From: Saccopteryx bilineata
Taxonomy: Eukaryota; Chordata; Mammalia; Chiroptera; Emballonuridae
DNA length: 64,000 nucleotides
Assembly (NCBI RefSeq): GCF_036850765.1
Contig: NC_089492.1
Coordinates: 294,088,590 to 294,152,589 of the forward strand
Direction of reading: 5' to 3'
Position numbers and translations under genes: made by a program. The notes under the pieces were generated by a model. It saw nothing but the letters and a program-made list of their open reading frames with translations. It did not search any database and was not told the DNA's origin. This document shows, in pieces, positions 10,438-25,797 of this stretch. Positions within the stretch are counted from its first letter, which is position 1. Each line of letters starts with the position of its first letter.

Positions 10438-10757
10438 AGCCTAACCAGGTGGTAGTGCAGTAGATAGAGCATCAAATTTAGGTGCAGAGGAACCAGGTTT
10501 GAAATCCCAAGGTTGCTGGTTTGAGCACAGGCTCATCAGCTTGAGCATAGAGTGGCTGGACTGAGTCCAGAGGTCGCTGGATTGGGCAAGGGGTCACTCG
10601 CTCTGCTGTAGCCCCACCCCCACCCCCGTCAAGGCACATATGAGAAAGCAATCATTGAACTAAGGTGCTACAAAGAAAATCTGATGCTTCTCATCTCTTT
10701 CTCTACCTGTCTATCCCTATCTGTCTGTCTCTCTGTCACACACACACAAAAAGAAAA
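10438..10757 (+). repeat. Type B SINE
   Basis: Starts GCCTAACCAGGTGGTAGTGC, body with GAGAAAGCAATCATTGAAC, tail CACACACACACAAAAAG. Confidence 0.85.
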
Positions 10758-10969
10758 AACAATGTATCGATATACTTAATTTTAGAAATGGAGATAATTT
10801 AATATCCACTTCAAATCACCGAACTCCAAAGCAGTCCTTTGACTAGATCAACTTATAATTGATAAATCTCTAGGTAAATTGATCAGGAAAAAAAAAATTA
10901 CCAATATGAGCAATGAAAGATAACATGGCACTAGGTATATTAAAGACATTAGAAAGGATCATACATGCA

Positions 10970-11325
10970 GCCCTGGCCGGTTGGCTCAGCGGTAGAGCGT
11001 CGGCCTGGTGTGCAGGAGTCCCGGGTTCGACTTCCAGCCAGGGCACACAGGAGAGGCGCCCATTTGCTTCTCCACCCCTACCCCCTCCTTCCTCTCTGTC
11101 TCTTCCCCTCCTGCAGCGAGGCTCCATTGGAGCAAAGATGGTCCGGGTGCTGGGGATGGCTCTGTGGCCTCTGCCTCAGGCGCTAGAATGGCCCTGGACG
11201 CAACAGCGACGCCCCAGAGGGGCAGAGCATCGCCCCCTGGTGGGCATGCGGGGTGGATCCCGGTTGGGCGCATGCGGGAGTCTGAATGCCTCCCGGTTTC
11301 CAGCTTCAGAAAAGTGAATAAATAA
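10970..11325 (+). repeat. Type A SINE
   Basis: Flanked by AAAGGATCATACATG on both sides (a 15-bp target duplication). Confidence 0.9.
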
Positions 11326-11502
11326 ATAAAAAGGATCATACATGACATTTTAAACAACTCTACAATTCTATAAAAACTAAAAATTGACCCCCAAAATTCC
11401 TGGAGATACTCCCAATTATTTAGTTTTACTGATGAAATGAGTAATCTGAAATGCCCTCTCTTATAGACACTGAATTGGTCATTTAAACATTTCCCACGAT
11501 AG

Positions 11503-11680
11503 CCTGAGCTGTGGTGGCACAGTGGATACAAGTGTCAACCTGGAATGCTGCAGTCACTGGTCGAAACCCAGGCTTACCTGGTCAAGACAAATAGAGGAAT
11601 CAACTACAAGTTGATGCTTCCTGTTCCTCCTCCCACCATCAGCCTTTATTTAAAAATCTAAAAATATATATATAAATTTC
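11503..11680 (+). repeat. Type C SINE, diverged
   Basis: Head CCTGAGCTGTGGTGGCACAG; TGATGCTTCCTGTTCCTCC body. Confidence 0.75.
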
Positions 11681-11850
11681 CCACTATAATTTCATGCCAA
11701 GATGGGTTTGTTAGTGAATTCTAAATATTTAGGAAGAAATAATTCCAATTCCACTCCACTCAAATTATTTTTTAAAAAAACAATGGAACTCTTTCCAACT
11801 AGTTTATGAGATCAGCTGTAACTTGATAATAAACCCAGCCAATACTACTT

Positions 11851-12052
11851 TTTTAAATTTTATTAATTTTTAGAGAGGAGAGAGAGGGAGAAAGAGAGAC
11901 AGAGAGGGAGAGAGAGACAGAGAGAGGAGGGGGGAGGAGCTGGAAGCATCAACTCCCATATGTGCCTTGACCAGGCAAGCCCAGGATTTCGAACCGGCGA
12001 CCTCAGCATTTCCAGGTTGACGCTTTATCCACTGCGCCACCACAGGTCAGGC
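11851..12052 (-). repeat. Type C SINE
   Basis: Long GA-rich tail (11877-11935), then the reversed body and head ending CCACCACAGGTCAGGC. Confidence 0.85.
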
Positions 12053-12106
12053 CCAGCCAATACTATTAATAGAAAACTGCTCATGCAATAGATGCAACAA
12101 AATTTT

Positions 12107-12504
12107 TTTTTTTTTTTCATTTTTCTGAAGCTGGAAACAGGGAGAGACAGTCAGACAGACTCCCGCATGCGCCCGACCGGGATCCACCCGGCACGCCCAC
12201 CAGGGGGCGACGCTCTGCCCATCCTGGGCGTCGCCATGTTGCGACCCTCCTGGGTGTCACCATATTGCGACCAGAGCCACTCTAGCGCCTGGGGCAGAGG
12301 CCACAGAGCCATCCCCAGTGCCCGGGCCATCTTTTGCTCCAATGGAGCCTTGGCTGCGGGAGGGGAAGAGAGAGACAGAGAGGAAGGTGCGGCGGAGGGG
12401 TGGAGAAGCAAATGGGCGCTTCTCCTATGTGCCCTGGCCGGGAATCGAACCCGGGTCCTCCGCACGCTAGGCCGACGCTCTACCGCTGAGCCAACCGGCC
12501 AGGG
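12107..12504 (-). repeat. Type A SINE, young subfamily, nested in type C tail
   Basis: Full-length reverse copy with the CCTAGCG-type head at 12428-12504. It sits in the T-run of the type C copy that follows. Confidence 0.85.
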
Positions 12505-12684
12505 CAAAATTTTTTTTAAATTATTTTTATTTATTCATTTTAAAGAGAGGAAGAGAGAGAGAAGGGGGAGGAGCAAGAAGCATCAATTCCCGTATGTGCC
12601 TTGACCAGGCAAGCCCAGGGTTTTGAACCAGTGACCTCAGCATTCCAGGTCAACGCTTTATCCACTGCGCCACCATACGTCAGG
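12505..12684 (-). repeat. Type C SINE hosting the preceding type A
   Basis: The pair is flanked by AGATGCAACAAAATTTT at about 12089 and 12686, which is the target duplication of the type C copy. Confidence 0.85.
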
Positions 12685-13072
12685 CAGATGCAACAAAATT
12701 TTACAAAAAAGAACAATGATGATCAGTAGGGATTAATTCCTCACCACAGTGAGGTGAGATATAATAAAAATATAATTATATTTTTGCAAATACACATATT
12801 AAAACATATATGCTTACATATAAAATACATGCCCTAAATACATGGAAATTACCTCATATAACATCAATACAATGATCAAAATGATAAAATTAAATATTGA
12901 TGTAATAGTATATAATTCAAAACATATCCAAAGGTCAATTGTCTTGTCTTCCTTCAAGTTCAGAATGAAAGCCAATGTCATTAAATTATATTTTTCATCT
13001 AATTTTAGATTTTTTCCCCGAGAAATAAAAATACAGAGCAAGACATTTAGGCATTAAAAATATCATGATCAG

Positions 13073-13418
13073 GCCCTGGCCAGTTGGCTCAGTGGTAGAG
13101 CGTCGGCCTGGCGTGCAGGAGTTCCGGGTTCAATTCCCAGCCAGGGCAACAGGAGAAGCGCCCATCTGCTTCTCCACCCCTCCCCCTCTCCTTCCTCTCT
13201 GTCTCTCTCTTCCCCTCCCGCAGCCAAGGCTCCACTGGAGCAAAGTTGGCCCAGGTGCTGAGGATGGCTCTGTGGCCTCTGCCTCAGGCGCTAGAGTGGC
13301 TCTGGTTGCAGCAGAGCAACGCCCCATGGTGGGCATGATGGGTGGATCCTGGTCAGGCGCATGCGGGAGTCTGTCTGACTGCCTCCCCATTTCCAACTTC
13401 AGAAAAATATATATATAT
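13073..13418 (+). repeat. Type A SINE
   Basis: ATATCATGATCA flanks both ends. The tail is an (AT)n run instead of plain poly-A. Confidence 0.85.
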
Positions 13419-13484
13419 ATCATGATCAAAGTTTGTATAGGTGGTGAAAAATTAAATGCTCAATTATGAAAGCAAAATGATTCT

Positions 13485-13760
13485 AGGCCCCGGGTTCAAT
13501 TCCCAGTCAGGGCACACAGGAGAAGCGCCCATCTGCTTCTCCACCCTTCACCCTCTCCTTCCTCTTTCTCTTCCCCTTCTGCAGCCAAGGCTCCACTGGA
13601 GCAAAGTTGGCCCAGGCACTGAGGATGGCTCCATGGCCTCCACCTCAGGCGCTAGAATGACTCCGGTTACAACGGAGCAACACCCTAGATGGGCAGAGCA
13701 TCAGCCCCTGGTGGGCATGCTGGTTGGATCCTGGTTGGATCAGTGGGAGTATCTCTGCCT
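13485..13760 (+). repeat. Type A SINE, 5'-truncated
   Basis: It starts within the head at CCCCGGGTTCAATTCCC and lacks the first half of the tRNA part. The 3' end is also altered. Confidence 0.75.
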
Positions 13761-13998
13761 TCCTGCTGGAAGATATACACTTATCAGGTTGCACCCTAGT
13801 GAAGACAAAAGGAAGATCTTGCTGAATAGGCAAGGAGAAAAAACAGGTTACCTAAGAAGAAATGTCCTTAAACTGAGTGAAATTAAAATAAAATAATGGA
13901 AAACAGAAAAGAATCACAATGTTTTAAAGATGCAGGAATAAAATCACTCTCTACTAGGGTTGCCTATAATTCTAAACGCTTCTATGAAAATATATGCA

Positions 13999-14168
13999 AA
14001 TTGGCTTGTGCTGGCACAGTGGATAGAGCACCAACCTGAAATGCTGAGGTTGCTGGTTTGAATCCCTCGGCTTGCCCAGTCAAGGCACATACAACACACA
14101 ACCAATGAACAGCTAGAGTAAAGCAACTACTTCTCGTCCTCACAATACTATGTACAATCAATTAAATT
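13999..14168 (+). repeat. Old type C-like SINE
   Basis: GTGCTGGCACAGTGGATAGAG head, GAGGTTGCTGGTTTGAATCCC B-box region. Confidence 0.7.
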
Positions 14169-14169
14169 T

Positions 14170-14533
14170 TTTTTTTTTATTTATGTGAGAGGGGAGAAAG
14201 CAGAGAAACAGACCCCTGCTACCACCCCGACTGGGATCCACCCAGCAAGCCCTCTATGGGGCAATGCTCTGCCCATTGGGGGCTTACTACCATTGCTCAG
14301 CAACCAAGCTATTTTAGCACCTGAGGCAAGACTGTGGAGTCATCCTCAGCGCCCAAGGCCAACTTACTTGAGCCATTCAAGCCATGGTTGCAGCAGGAAA
14401 AGGGAGAGGGAGAGAAGAGGGAGGGGTGGAGAAGCAGATAGGTGCTTCTCCTGTGTGTCCTGACTAGGAATCAAACCTGGGACTTCCACAAGCTGGGCCT
14501 ATGCTCTACTGCTGAGCCAACTGGCCAAGGCTA
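14170..14533 (-). repeat. Old type A-like SINE
   Basis: Contains GACTGGGATCCACCC and, at its end, the reversed head ACTGCTGAGCCAACTGGCC. It belongs to a diverged subfamily with CAGCAACCAAGCTATTTTAG in the body. Confidence 0.75.
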
Positions 14534-14640
14534 ATAAAAGTCCTTAAAAAATATATTTTTAAATCAGTATTGTCTTTTTTTTTCTTACAGGGTGGGCCCC
14601 TCCCCAGCCTACCCTGGGAACTTTGAGTCCTTTATTTGGG

Positions 14641-14956
14641 GGGTTGGGCAGACAGAGAGTCAGAGAGAGGGACAGATAGGGATAGACAGACAGGAAGGGA
14701 GAGAGAGAAGAAACATCAAATCTTCATTGCGGCTCCTTAGTTGTTCATTGATTGATTTCTCATATGTGCCTTGACCGGGGTGCTACAGCAGACCAAGTAA
14801 CCCCTTGCTTGGGCCAGCGACCTTGTGCTCAAGCTGGTGAGCCTTGCTCAAACCAGATGAGCCAGTGCTTAAGCTGGCGACCTCAGGGTCTCGAACCTGG
14901 GTCCTCCGAATCCCAGTCTGATGCTCTGTCCACTGCACCACCGCCTGGTCAGGCAG
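14641..14956 (-). repeat. Type B SINE
   Basis: Reversed body with CATCAAATCTTCATTGCGGC and reversed head ending CCGCCTGGTCAGGC. Confidence 0.85.
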
Positions 14957-15008
14957 TATTGTCTTTATATTCCACTTGAGAGACTTGGTTAAAACTCTTC
15001 GGTTTTTG

Positions 15009-15145
15009 CCTGACCTGTGGTGGTGCAGTGGATGGGGTGTCAACCTGGAAACACTGAGGTCACCGGTTCAAAAAAAGACCCTGGGCTTGCCTGGTCAAGG
15101 CACATGTGGGAATTGATGCTTTAAAAAAAAAAAAAAAAAAAAAAC
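15009..15145 (+). repeat. Type C SINE, short
   Basis: Head CCTGACCTGTGGTGGTGCAG. It passes from GGGAATTGATGCTTT straight into poly-A. Confidence 0.8.
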
Positions 15146-15414
15146 CTCTTAGGTTTTCAAGTAACTTTATAAACAATTTCTTTCTGTAGTTATACCACCA
15201 ACTCTACACAATCTTCCTAATGGTTTCATTCTCTTTTTATTCTGAAAATACTTTAAATTATCAAGTCTTCCAAACTGAAGACTTGAATGTGAGAGATTCA
15301 GAAAAAGTCTTTAATATTTATATATTTTTCCTAACCCACTGGTGACTTCCTCTACTTATAACTGTTAGATGTATTTGTTCTTCTGCTTTACTATTAAAAA
15401 TAGTAGTAGTGTTT

Positions 15415-15650
15415 TTTAAGAGAGGAAGGGAAAGAGGGAGGAGACGAGAAGCATCAACCTGTAGTTGCTTCACTTCAGTTGTTCATTGATCGCTTCTCAT
15501 ACATCCCTTGACTGGGGGGCTCAAGCTTGTGAACCCCTGCTCAAGCCAGCGACCCTGTGCTCAAGCCAGTGACCCTGTGCTCAAGCTGGCAAACCAGAAC
15601 TCAAACAGCAACCTTGGGATTTCAAACTGGGACCTCAGCATCCCGGGTCG
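15415..15650 (-). repeat. Type B SINE, head missing
   Basis: Reversed body with AAGCATCAACCTGTAGTTGC. It stops at CAGCATCCCGGGTCG before the head. Confidence 0.7.
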
Positions 15651-15879
15651 TTGTAGCCCTAAGTGTGACTCCAGCCCAGGGACTGGTGAACACCTCTGTT
15701 TTTGTGGCATTGTTTCCCAACTCTCAGGATCTTTGTGTTCATTACTCATGATACCCATGTTTCTACGTGACACTTTGCTGACCGGGAAAGATTTTTTCCC
15801 CTCAATGTGGTTTAAGTCTGCCACCTTCTGCAGGGCACTACATTATTCCTGTCTTCCTTCCCATGCAAGTGACTACCAA

Positions 15880-16704
15880 GTGCATTTTTAAACATTTTTA
15901 TTTCAATTACAGTTGACATTCAGTATTATATGGACTTCAGGTGTACAGCATAGTAGACATTTATATAACTTAGGAAGGGGATGCCTGACCAGGCGGTGGC
16001 GCAGTGGATGGAGCGTCAGACTGGGATGCAGAAGATCCAGATTCAAGACCCCGAGGTCGCCAGCTTGAGCGCGGGCTCATCTGGTTTGAGCAAAATCCCA
16101 CCAGCTTGAACCCAAGGTCACTGGCTCCAGCAAGGGGTTACTTGGTCTGCTGAAGGCCCACGGTCAAGGCACATATGAGAAAGCAATCAATGAACAACTA
16201 AGGTGTTGCAACGCGCAATGAAAAACTAATGGTTAATGCTTCTCATCTCTCTCCGTTCCTGTCTGTCTGTCCCCGTCTATCCCTCTCTCTGACTCACTCT
16301 CTGTCTCTATAAAAAATAAATTAAAAAAAAAAATCCAAAAAAAAAAAATTTTTTTTTTTTTAATTTAACTTAGGAAGAGATCTCCCCAATAAGTCTAAAA
16401 CTGCCTACCTGGCATAATAGTTACTACGTTATTGACTATATCCCCTATGCTGTGTAGTCACTTTACATCCCCGTATTTTGTAACTGACACTATGTTCTTA
16501 AACTCTTCCCCTTTTTCACCCACGCCCCAACAGCTTCCATATGGCAAACACCAGTTTCCTGTATGTGTGAGTGTTTCTGTTTTGTTTGCTCGATTCCTCA
16601 TATATATGACTGAAATCCTATGGTATTTGTCTTCCCCTAGCTGACTTATTACACTTAGCGCAATACCCTCTAGGTCCATCTATATTTTCAGAAATGGTAA
16701 GATT
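15880..16704 (+). mobile_element. LINE-1 3' end, interrupted by a type B SINE
   Basis: ATTACAGTTGACATTCAGTA, TTCAGGTGTACAGCATAGTA and, after the SINE, CTATGCTGTGTAGTCACTTT and CACTTAGCGCAATACCCTC are recognisable placental L1 3' UTR phrases. No ORF2 remains. Confidence 0.7.
15985..16366 (+). repeat. Type B SINE inside the L1
   Basis: Complete copy. AACTTAGGAAG occurs on both sides as target duplication. Confidence 0.85.
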
Positions 16705-16707
16705 TCT

Positions 16708-17069
16708 TCTTTTCTTTTTTTGGTATTTTTCTGAAGTGAGAAGTGGGGAAAGACAGATTCCTGCATGTGCCTGACCGGGATTCACCTGGCATGCCCCCAG
16801 GGGGCGATGCTCTGCCCATCTGGGGTGTTCCTCTGTTGCAATCTGAGCCATTCTAGTGCCTGAGACAAAGGCCATGGAGCCATCCTCAGCGCCTAGGCCA
16901 ACTCTGCTCCAACGGAGCCTTGGCTGCAGGAGAGGAAAAGAGAGAGATAGAGAGGGGGAAGGGTGGAGAAGCAGAAGGGCACTTCTCCTGTGTGCTCTGG
17001 ATGGGAATCAAACCCAGGACTTCCATATGCCGGGCCAATGCTCTATCGCTGAGCCATCCGGCCAGGGCC
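16708..17069 (-). repeat. Type A SINE
   Basis: Reverse copy with CTGAAGTGAGAAGTGGGG start and head ending CATCCGGCCAGGGC. Confidence 0.85.
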
Positions 17070-17285
17070 TCTTGATCCTTATAATCTTAAAACCTGTGAT
17101 GTCACCCTACAGAATTCAGGACATAAAGGCCCAAGGCTCCACTGCATGACCTGTAGGGATGATGTTCCCGACCCGTGCTGAGCACAACTCAACAAAAGAA
17201 CTCAATGTTGTTCTCAGAAGCACTGAAGGTTGTTACAAAGACCCTTTCCTCAGGTTGAACTCTGAACCTACAAAAGTCCTGGCAC

Positions 17286-17443
17286 CCAGTCCTGGCTAGG
17301 TAACTCAGCTGGTTAGAGCACTATTCCAATACACAACATCCCTGCTTAGAGCACGTAGAAGAATCCACCAATGAATGCATAAATAAGTGGAACAACAAAT
17401 CAATGGGTCTCTCTTTCTCCCCTTCCTCTAAAATACAAAAAGT
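17286..17443 (+). repeat. Type D SINE
   Basis: Head AGTCCTGGCTAGGTAACTCAG, then AATCCACCAATGAATGC. Confidence 0.75.
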
Positions 17444-17623
17444 TTTGGCATCCAAGTTTCAAATGAGGACCAGAAAGCTCTGCAGTCTCTCCTTAAAGGC
17501 TTTGAACAGTGATGCAAACTAGGCCAAAATTGAAGGGATATATTTTGCCATCATACTATTGGGTTGGGGAATAAGTTCGTAGCGTTTTTACTGAAGACTT
17601 ATTTAAACAAAAAACAATAATTA

Positions 17624-18030
17624 GCCCTGGCCGGTTGGCTCAGCGGTAGAGCGTCGGCCTAGCGTGTGGAGGACCCGGGTTCGATTCCCGGCCAGGGCAC
17701 ATAGGAGAAGTGCCCATTTGCTTCTCCACCCCTCCGCCGCACCTTCCTCTCTGTCTCTCTCTTCCCCTCCCGCAGCCAAGGCTCCATTGGAGCAAAGATG
17801 GCCCGGGCGCTGGGGATGGCTCTGTGGCCTCTGCCCCAAGCGCTAGAGTGGCTCTGGTCGCAACATGGCGACGCCCAGGATGGGCAGAGCATCGCCCCCT
17901 GGTGGGCAGAGCATCGCCCCCTGGTGGGCGTGCCGGGTGGATCCCGGTCGGGCGCATGCGGGAGTCTGTCTGTCTCTCCCTGTTTCCAGCTTCAGAAAAA
18001 TGCAAAAAAAAAACAAAAAAACAAAAAAAA
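17624..18030 (+). repeat. Type A SINE, young subfamily, inside the mariner
   Basis: Flanked exactly by AAAACAATAATTA (17611-17623 and 18031-18043). Confidence 0.92.
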
Positions 18031-18056
18031 AAAACAATAATTATATCAATAAGTTA

Positions 18057-18699
18057 ATCAATTATATATTCGCCATTGCTGTTTACAACCTCTTCCCACC
18101 TCTCAACCCATTTGTTGATGCCGTTCTGCCAAAAATCACCTGGTCTGGTGTCAAAGAAGTTGTTGAGCCAGTTTTTAAGGACCTCTTTGTTATCAAAGGT
18201 AACGCCCTTCATATGGTTTGACAGGGAGCGGAAAAGATGGTAATCGGTCGGTGCAAGGTCCAGAGAATACGGTGGATGCTGAAGGACCTCCCATTCGAGC
18301 TCTTGGATTGCGGCTTTGACAACTTGTACAACATGGGGCCTGGCGTTGTCGTGAAGGAGTATGGTTTGACCATGTCGATCAGGTCTTTTCAGTCGAATAG
18401 CCTCATTCACGCGGTGTAGCTGGGCAATGTAGAGCTCCTTGTTGACCATGGCATTCTTTTCGAGCATTTCCCAGTTCTTCATCGAATTCAGAAGGCCTTC
18501 CACTGTGGCACGTGTCATCAACATCAAAGTCGCCATTTTTGAATTTTGCAAACCATTTCCGTGCTGTAGACTCGCCTATGACACCTTCTCCATACACGTC
18601 GCAAATGTCCCAGGCTGCTTCGGCAGCTTTTTGACCTCGATGAAAAGCAAAGAAGAGCAGATGTCGAAAATGTTGATTTCTGCCTCCTGGGTATTCCAT
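18057..18699 (-). pseudogene. Mariner transposase remnant
   Basis: The - strand frame at 18699-18403 has the N-terminal helix-turn-helix part (RHLLFFAFHRGQKAAEAA, then STARKWFAKFKNGDF). A second frame from 18551 to 18054 has the C-terminal catalytic part, with HDNARPH (second catalytic Asp) and YSLDLAPTDYHLF (third catalytic Asp, DD34D family). The stretch between, which should hold the first catalytic Asp, is deleted, with a frame change. It is inactive. Confidence 0.85.
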
Positions 18700-18868
18700 T
18701 TCTAAGCCTCAAAACTAGTAAAAAATTAAATAACTCAAAAATACAATTAACATAGTTTTGTAGAGCAGAGTTTTATCGAATGAATACTTACCCTTTGCCA
18801 AACAGCAAACAAATCGTTGTAAAAGAAAAGAAAATATAAAAACGCTACGAATTTATTCCCCAACCCAG

Positions 18869-19689
18869 TATTATACCCTCTGAGGCACACACTTTGGGAT
18901 CCCAACAAAAGCTGTTCACCCCTTCATGCTAGCAAACCCAGTTAACTTCAGAGCACCCCAAATAGTGACTAGAACCCCCAAGATTAAGGGTGGCTTTGAA
19001 CAATAAGACCTTTATTGTCATACAAACAAGAGCAATGGTAGGCACATTTCCTGGGTTGGTGACATGGAGGCTGGAAAATACCATCACAGAAGTCACATGA
19101 GACGAACAATATCCCTGAAAAAATGTAGGCTATCTTCTCAAATATCCAACAGAGTCCTTTAGGCCAAAACTGGAAAAGGCCGTGTCCTAACGCATCAGAG
19201 TAGAAAAAATAGTTAAAAGTTAAGTGCTCAGGCTGCTCATGAGTCATCCTGCAAATGACAGAATACAAGGGTTTACTTCCCTGAACATTCTGGCATGAAT
19301 AAATGTTGCCCATTGTGGGCTCCAGCCAGGAGGTAGAGTTGAAATGGCTTCTGCTACACAACTTCCAGTGACATAAATCCAACTATGGCTCTAGGCAGGT
19401 TAAAAAGTGCAACGCACGTCCCACATACCTAGCATTTATGTGGGTATTCAGATGTATTGAGGCTCAATATAGGAAAATGGCCCCTTCAGAAAGATCTCCT
19501 CCAGTGTTGGTGCACTGAACAAAAAAACAGTGTATACTTGTCCAGTTAAGACAGTTCTCCCATTTGACTCTGTGGTATCCAATAAGGTAAGTCTTTTGGT
19601 GGAAGTCTCACTCACTGCACTTATAAAACCCTTCTCTACTGTGAATTCCCTAGCTGTAATGAATGAGGCTAGATTTACCAAAATCATTT
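18869..19689 (-). other. 3' UTR / 3' flank of ZNF-2
   Basis: On the - strand this follows the decayed finger tail of ZNF-2. Phrases such as TGAAATGGCTTC and GGCAGGTTAAAAAGTG also occur in the 3' flanks of ZNF-4 (about 58100-58160) and, more worn, ZNF-3. It is therefore a paralogous 3' region. Confidence 0.6.
19011..19016 (-). terminator. Candidate poly(A) signal for ZNF-2
   Basis: AATAAA on the - strand within ACAATAAAGGTC, about 0.8 kb past the stop. Plausible but not proven. Confidence 0.4.
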
Positions 19690-19814
19690 ACTTTGGTAAA
19701 TGATTTCCCACATTTGACACACTCATAAAGACCTTCATCCAATGTGATAATGGTGTTTTAGAAGCCTGGAGCTGAAGGTAAATAATTTCCCACATTCCAA
19801 CACTCATAAAGCCT
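19690..19814 (-). pseudogene. Decayed fingers beyond the ZNF-2 stop
   Basis: The finger text resumes right after the stop codon (a linker GAA has become TAA). It runs through about one and a half further fingers with a missing base after the first Cys, so the frame is lost. It was once part of the ZNF-2 array. Confidence 0.8.
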
Positions 19815-21199
19815 TTATCCAGTGTGAACTCTTCGGTGTTTAATGAGGCTTGAGCTATGGCTAAAAGATTTCCCACATTCGCTACATTCATAAGGCCTTT
19901 CTCCAGTGTGAATTCTCCTGTGTTTGATGAGACTCGAGTTTTGAGTAAAGGATTTCCCACATTCACTGCACTCATAAGGCCTTGATCCAGTGTGAACTCT
20001 TTGGTGTTTTAAGAGACTGGAGCTGTAAGTGAAAAATTTCCCACATTCATTGCACTCATAAGGCCTTTCTCCAGTGTGAACTCTCCGATGCTGAAGAAGT
20101 GCAGAGCTTTGACTAAAAGATTTTCCACATTCGCTGCACTTATACGGCCTTTCTCCACTATGAACTCTGCGGTGTTCAATGAGGCTGGAGTTTTGAGTAA
20201 AGGATTTTTCACATTCGCTGCATGCATAGGGCCTTGATCCAGAATGAACTCTCTGGTGTTTTATGAGACTTGAGTGGTAGGTAAAGAACTTCCCACATTC
20301 ACTGCACTCGTAAGGCCTTTCTCCAGTGTGAACACTCCGGTGCTGAAGAAGCGCAGAGCTTTCGCTAAAGGACTTCCCACATTCACTACACTCATAAGGC
20401 CTCTCTCCAGTGTGAATTCTTTGATGTTTAATAAGGTTAGACTTGTTGCTAAATAATTTTCCGCATAAGTCACATTCATGAGGCCTTGCCCCAGTATGAA
20501 CTCTCCGGTGTTGAATAAGGCTAGAGCTTTGCCTAAAGGACTTCCCACATTCCCCACATTTGTAAGGCTTTTCTCCAGTATGGACTCTCCAATGGTCATT
20601 GAGGCTATAGCTTTTGCTATAAGATTTTCCACATTCGCTGCACACATAGCATCTTTCTCTAGTGAGGACTCTCTGTGGCAGAGTAAGTGTGCATTTGCGA
20701 TCAAAGGCTTTTGTGTATTCTCCAGAGTTGTAGGTTTTTCCCCTGTGAGAGGTGGCCCCACACTCTGTTTTCCAGTTTGACTTCTTGGTGTGTGAGGCCT
20801 GGTGCTGAAAAAATCTTAAGCTGGTCAGGAAGTCCCTCACAACTTCCCCACAGGAGAAGGGCTTCCCTGACATGCAGAATTTGCAGTCCTTTGCAAACAA
20901 GTCTCTTCCCCTGTTGCTTCGGAAGCACGTCCCTCCTACGTGCTGCTTTCGATGCTGAGCTTCTGTACTGACATGCAACTGTTTCTCACATGCCCCTGTC
21001 TTGTCCAGTTTCTGTCCATGACGTCTTCCCTGGTGCTCAGTCAAGTGCAAAATCTCTCTCAAGTCCACACCACAGATCTCACAAGGATGGGCCTTCTGAG
21101 GAGACACATCTGCCTTGGGAATCCTGACTTGCGACAATCCTGGTAAAGAATTGCTGTGCTCAGAAAGTGCCTCTTCATTCTGGGCTCCATGCCAACAAC
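19815..21199 (-). CDS. ZNF-2: KRAB C2H2 zinc-finger protein, exon 3 (finger exon)
   Basis: The acceptor (TTGCTTTCAG on the - strand) precedes 21199. The exon enters in phase as G|GT TGT TGG (Gly-Cys-Trp-His), matching the single leftover G of the KRAB exon. A spacer with degenerate zinc ligands (about 21100-20660) is followed by ten complete C2H2 fingers at about 20655-19818. Helix residues (-1 to 6): [70 protein letters not shown]. Fingers 4-6 and 7-9 are a duplicated three-finger block. The stop lies in the linker after finger 10. With exons 1 and 2 the product is 514 residues. Expected nuclear DNA-binding repressor; its target cannot be read from sequence by eye. Confidence 0.92.
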
Positions 21200-24629
<3,430 letters not shown>

Positions 24630-25000
24630 GCCCTGGCCGGTTGGCTCAGTGGTAGAGCGTCGGCCTGGCGTACAGGAGTCCTGGGTTCAATTCCCACCCA
24701 GGGCACACAGGAGAGGCGCCCATCTGCTTCTCCACCCCTCCCCCTCTCCTTCCTCTCTGTTTCTCTCTTCCCCTCCCACAGCCAGGGCTCCATTGGAGCA
24801 AAGTTGGCCTGGGCGCTGAGGATGGCTCTATGGCCTCTGCCTCAGGTGCTAGAATGGCTCTGGTTGCAATAGAGCAACGGCCCAGATGGGCAGAGCATCG
24901 CCCCCTGGTGGGCATGCCGGGTGGATCCCGATCGGGCGCATGCGGGAGTCTGTCTGCCTCCCCGTTTCCAACTTCAGAAAAATACCAAAAAAAAAAAAAA
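24630..25000 (+). repeat. Type A SINE
   Basis: CCTGGCG-type, full length; ATGTCC at both ends. Confidence 0.88.
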
Positions 25001-25012
25001 ATACATGTCCGG

Positions 25013-25381
25013 CTTGACCAGGCGATGGCACAGTGGACAGTGTTGGACTGGGATGCAGAGGACCCAGGTCTGAAACACCGAGGTCTCCAGCTTCAGTGCA
25101 GGCTCATCCAGCTTGAATACAGGGTCACTGGTTTGAGTATGCGATCATAAACATGACTCCACGGTCGCTGCCTTGAAGATCAAGGTTACTGGCTTTAGCA
25201 ATGGGTCACTCACTCTGCTGTAGCGCCACCCCTCCACACGTCAAGGCACATATGAGAAAGCAATCAATGAACAACTAAGGTGCTGCAACAAAAAACTGAT
25301 GGTTCTAATCTCCCTCCCTTCCTATCTGTCCCTATCTGTCCCTCTGTCTGTGTCACACACACACACACACACACACACACC
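25013..25381 (+). repeat. Type B SINE with (CA)n tail
   Basis: Long variant with an extra TCATAAACATGACTCC segment. The tail is a CA microsatellite at 25353-25380. Confidence 0.85.
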
Positions 25382-25797
25382 CGTCCAGAATGCAATGTCA
25401 TCTCCTAAATCACGGCTCTTTTCTTTTAACCCTCAGTTGAATTATGGCAGTAGCCTCGCCTCCCCCCCCCCCACCCCATCTTCCTTTCTCTTCCCTCAAC
25501 CCCAGTCTATAATGACACTATAGCCAAATAAAACTTTGGTAATATCACCACCTCCCTTCTCTGATCCAAACACTGTGTTAGCGCCAGAACAGACATCCAA
25601 CTTCTCAGGTAACCATTCCAGTGCTTACTCCTGCCCCCTTCCTTGCTCTGTCGCCACAACAAAAAGACTTGTAGCTTCCTGAACACTCTCACCTCAGTTT
25701 GACCTCAAGCATGTGCACAGCCTTCTACCACCAGTCCCTGCAATTACCTTCCACACCGGTTTTTTTACTAAATTGACAAAAATGTAAACACCTTCAG

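Larger units (their letters stand above)
17559..18868 (-). mobile_element. Mariner DNA transposon, internally deleted, hosting a SINE
   Basis: The terminal inverted repeats TTGGGTTGGGGAATAAGTTC (17559) and GAATTTATTCCCCAACCCAG (ending 18868) are flanked by TA on both sides. Without the 407-bp SINE and its 13-bp duplication the element is about 890 bp, against about 1.3 kb for intact mariners, so roughly 400 bp of transposase is lost. Confidence 0.9.
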
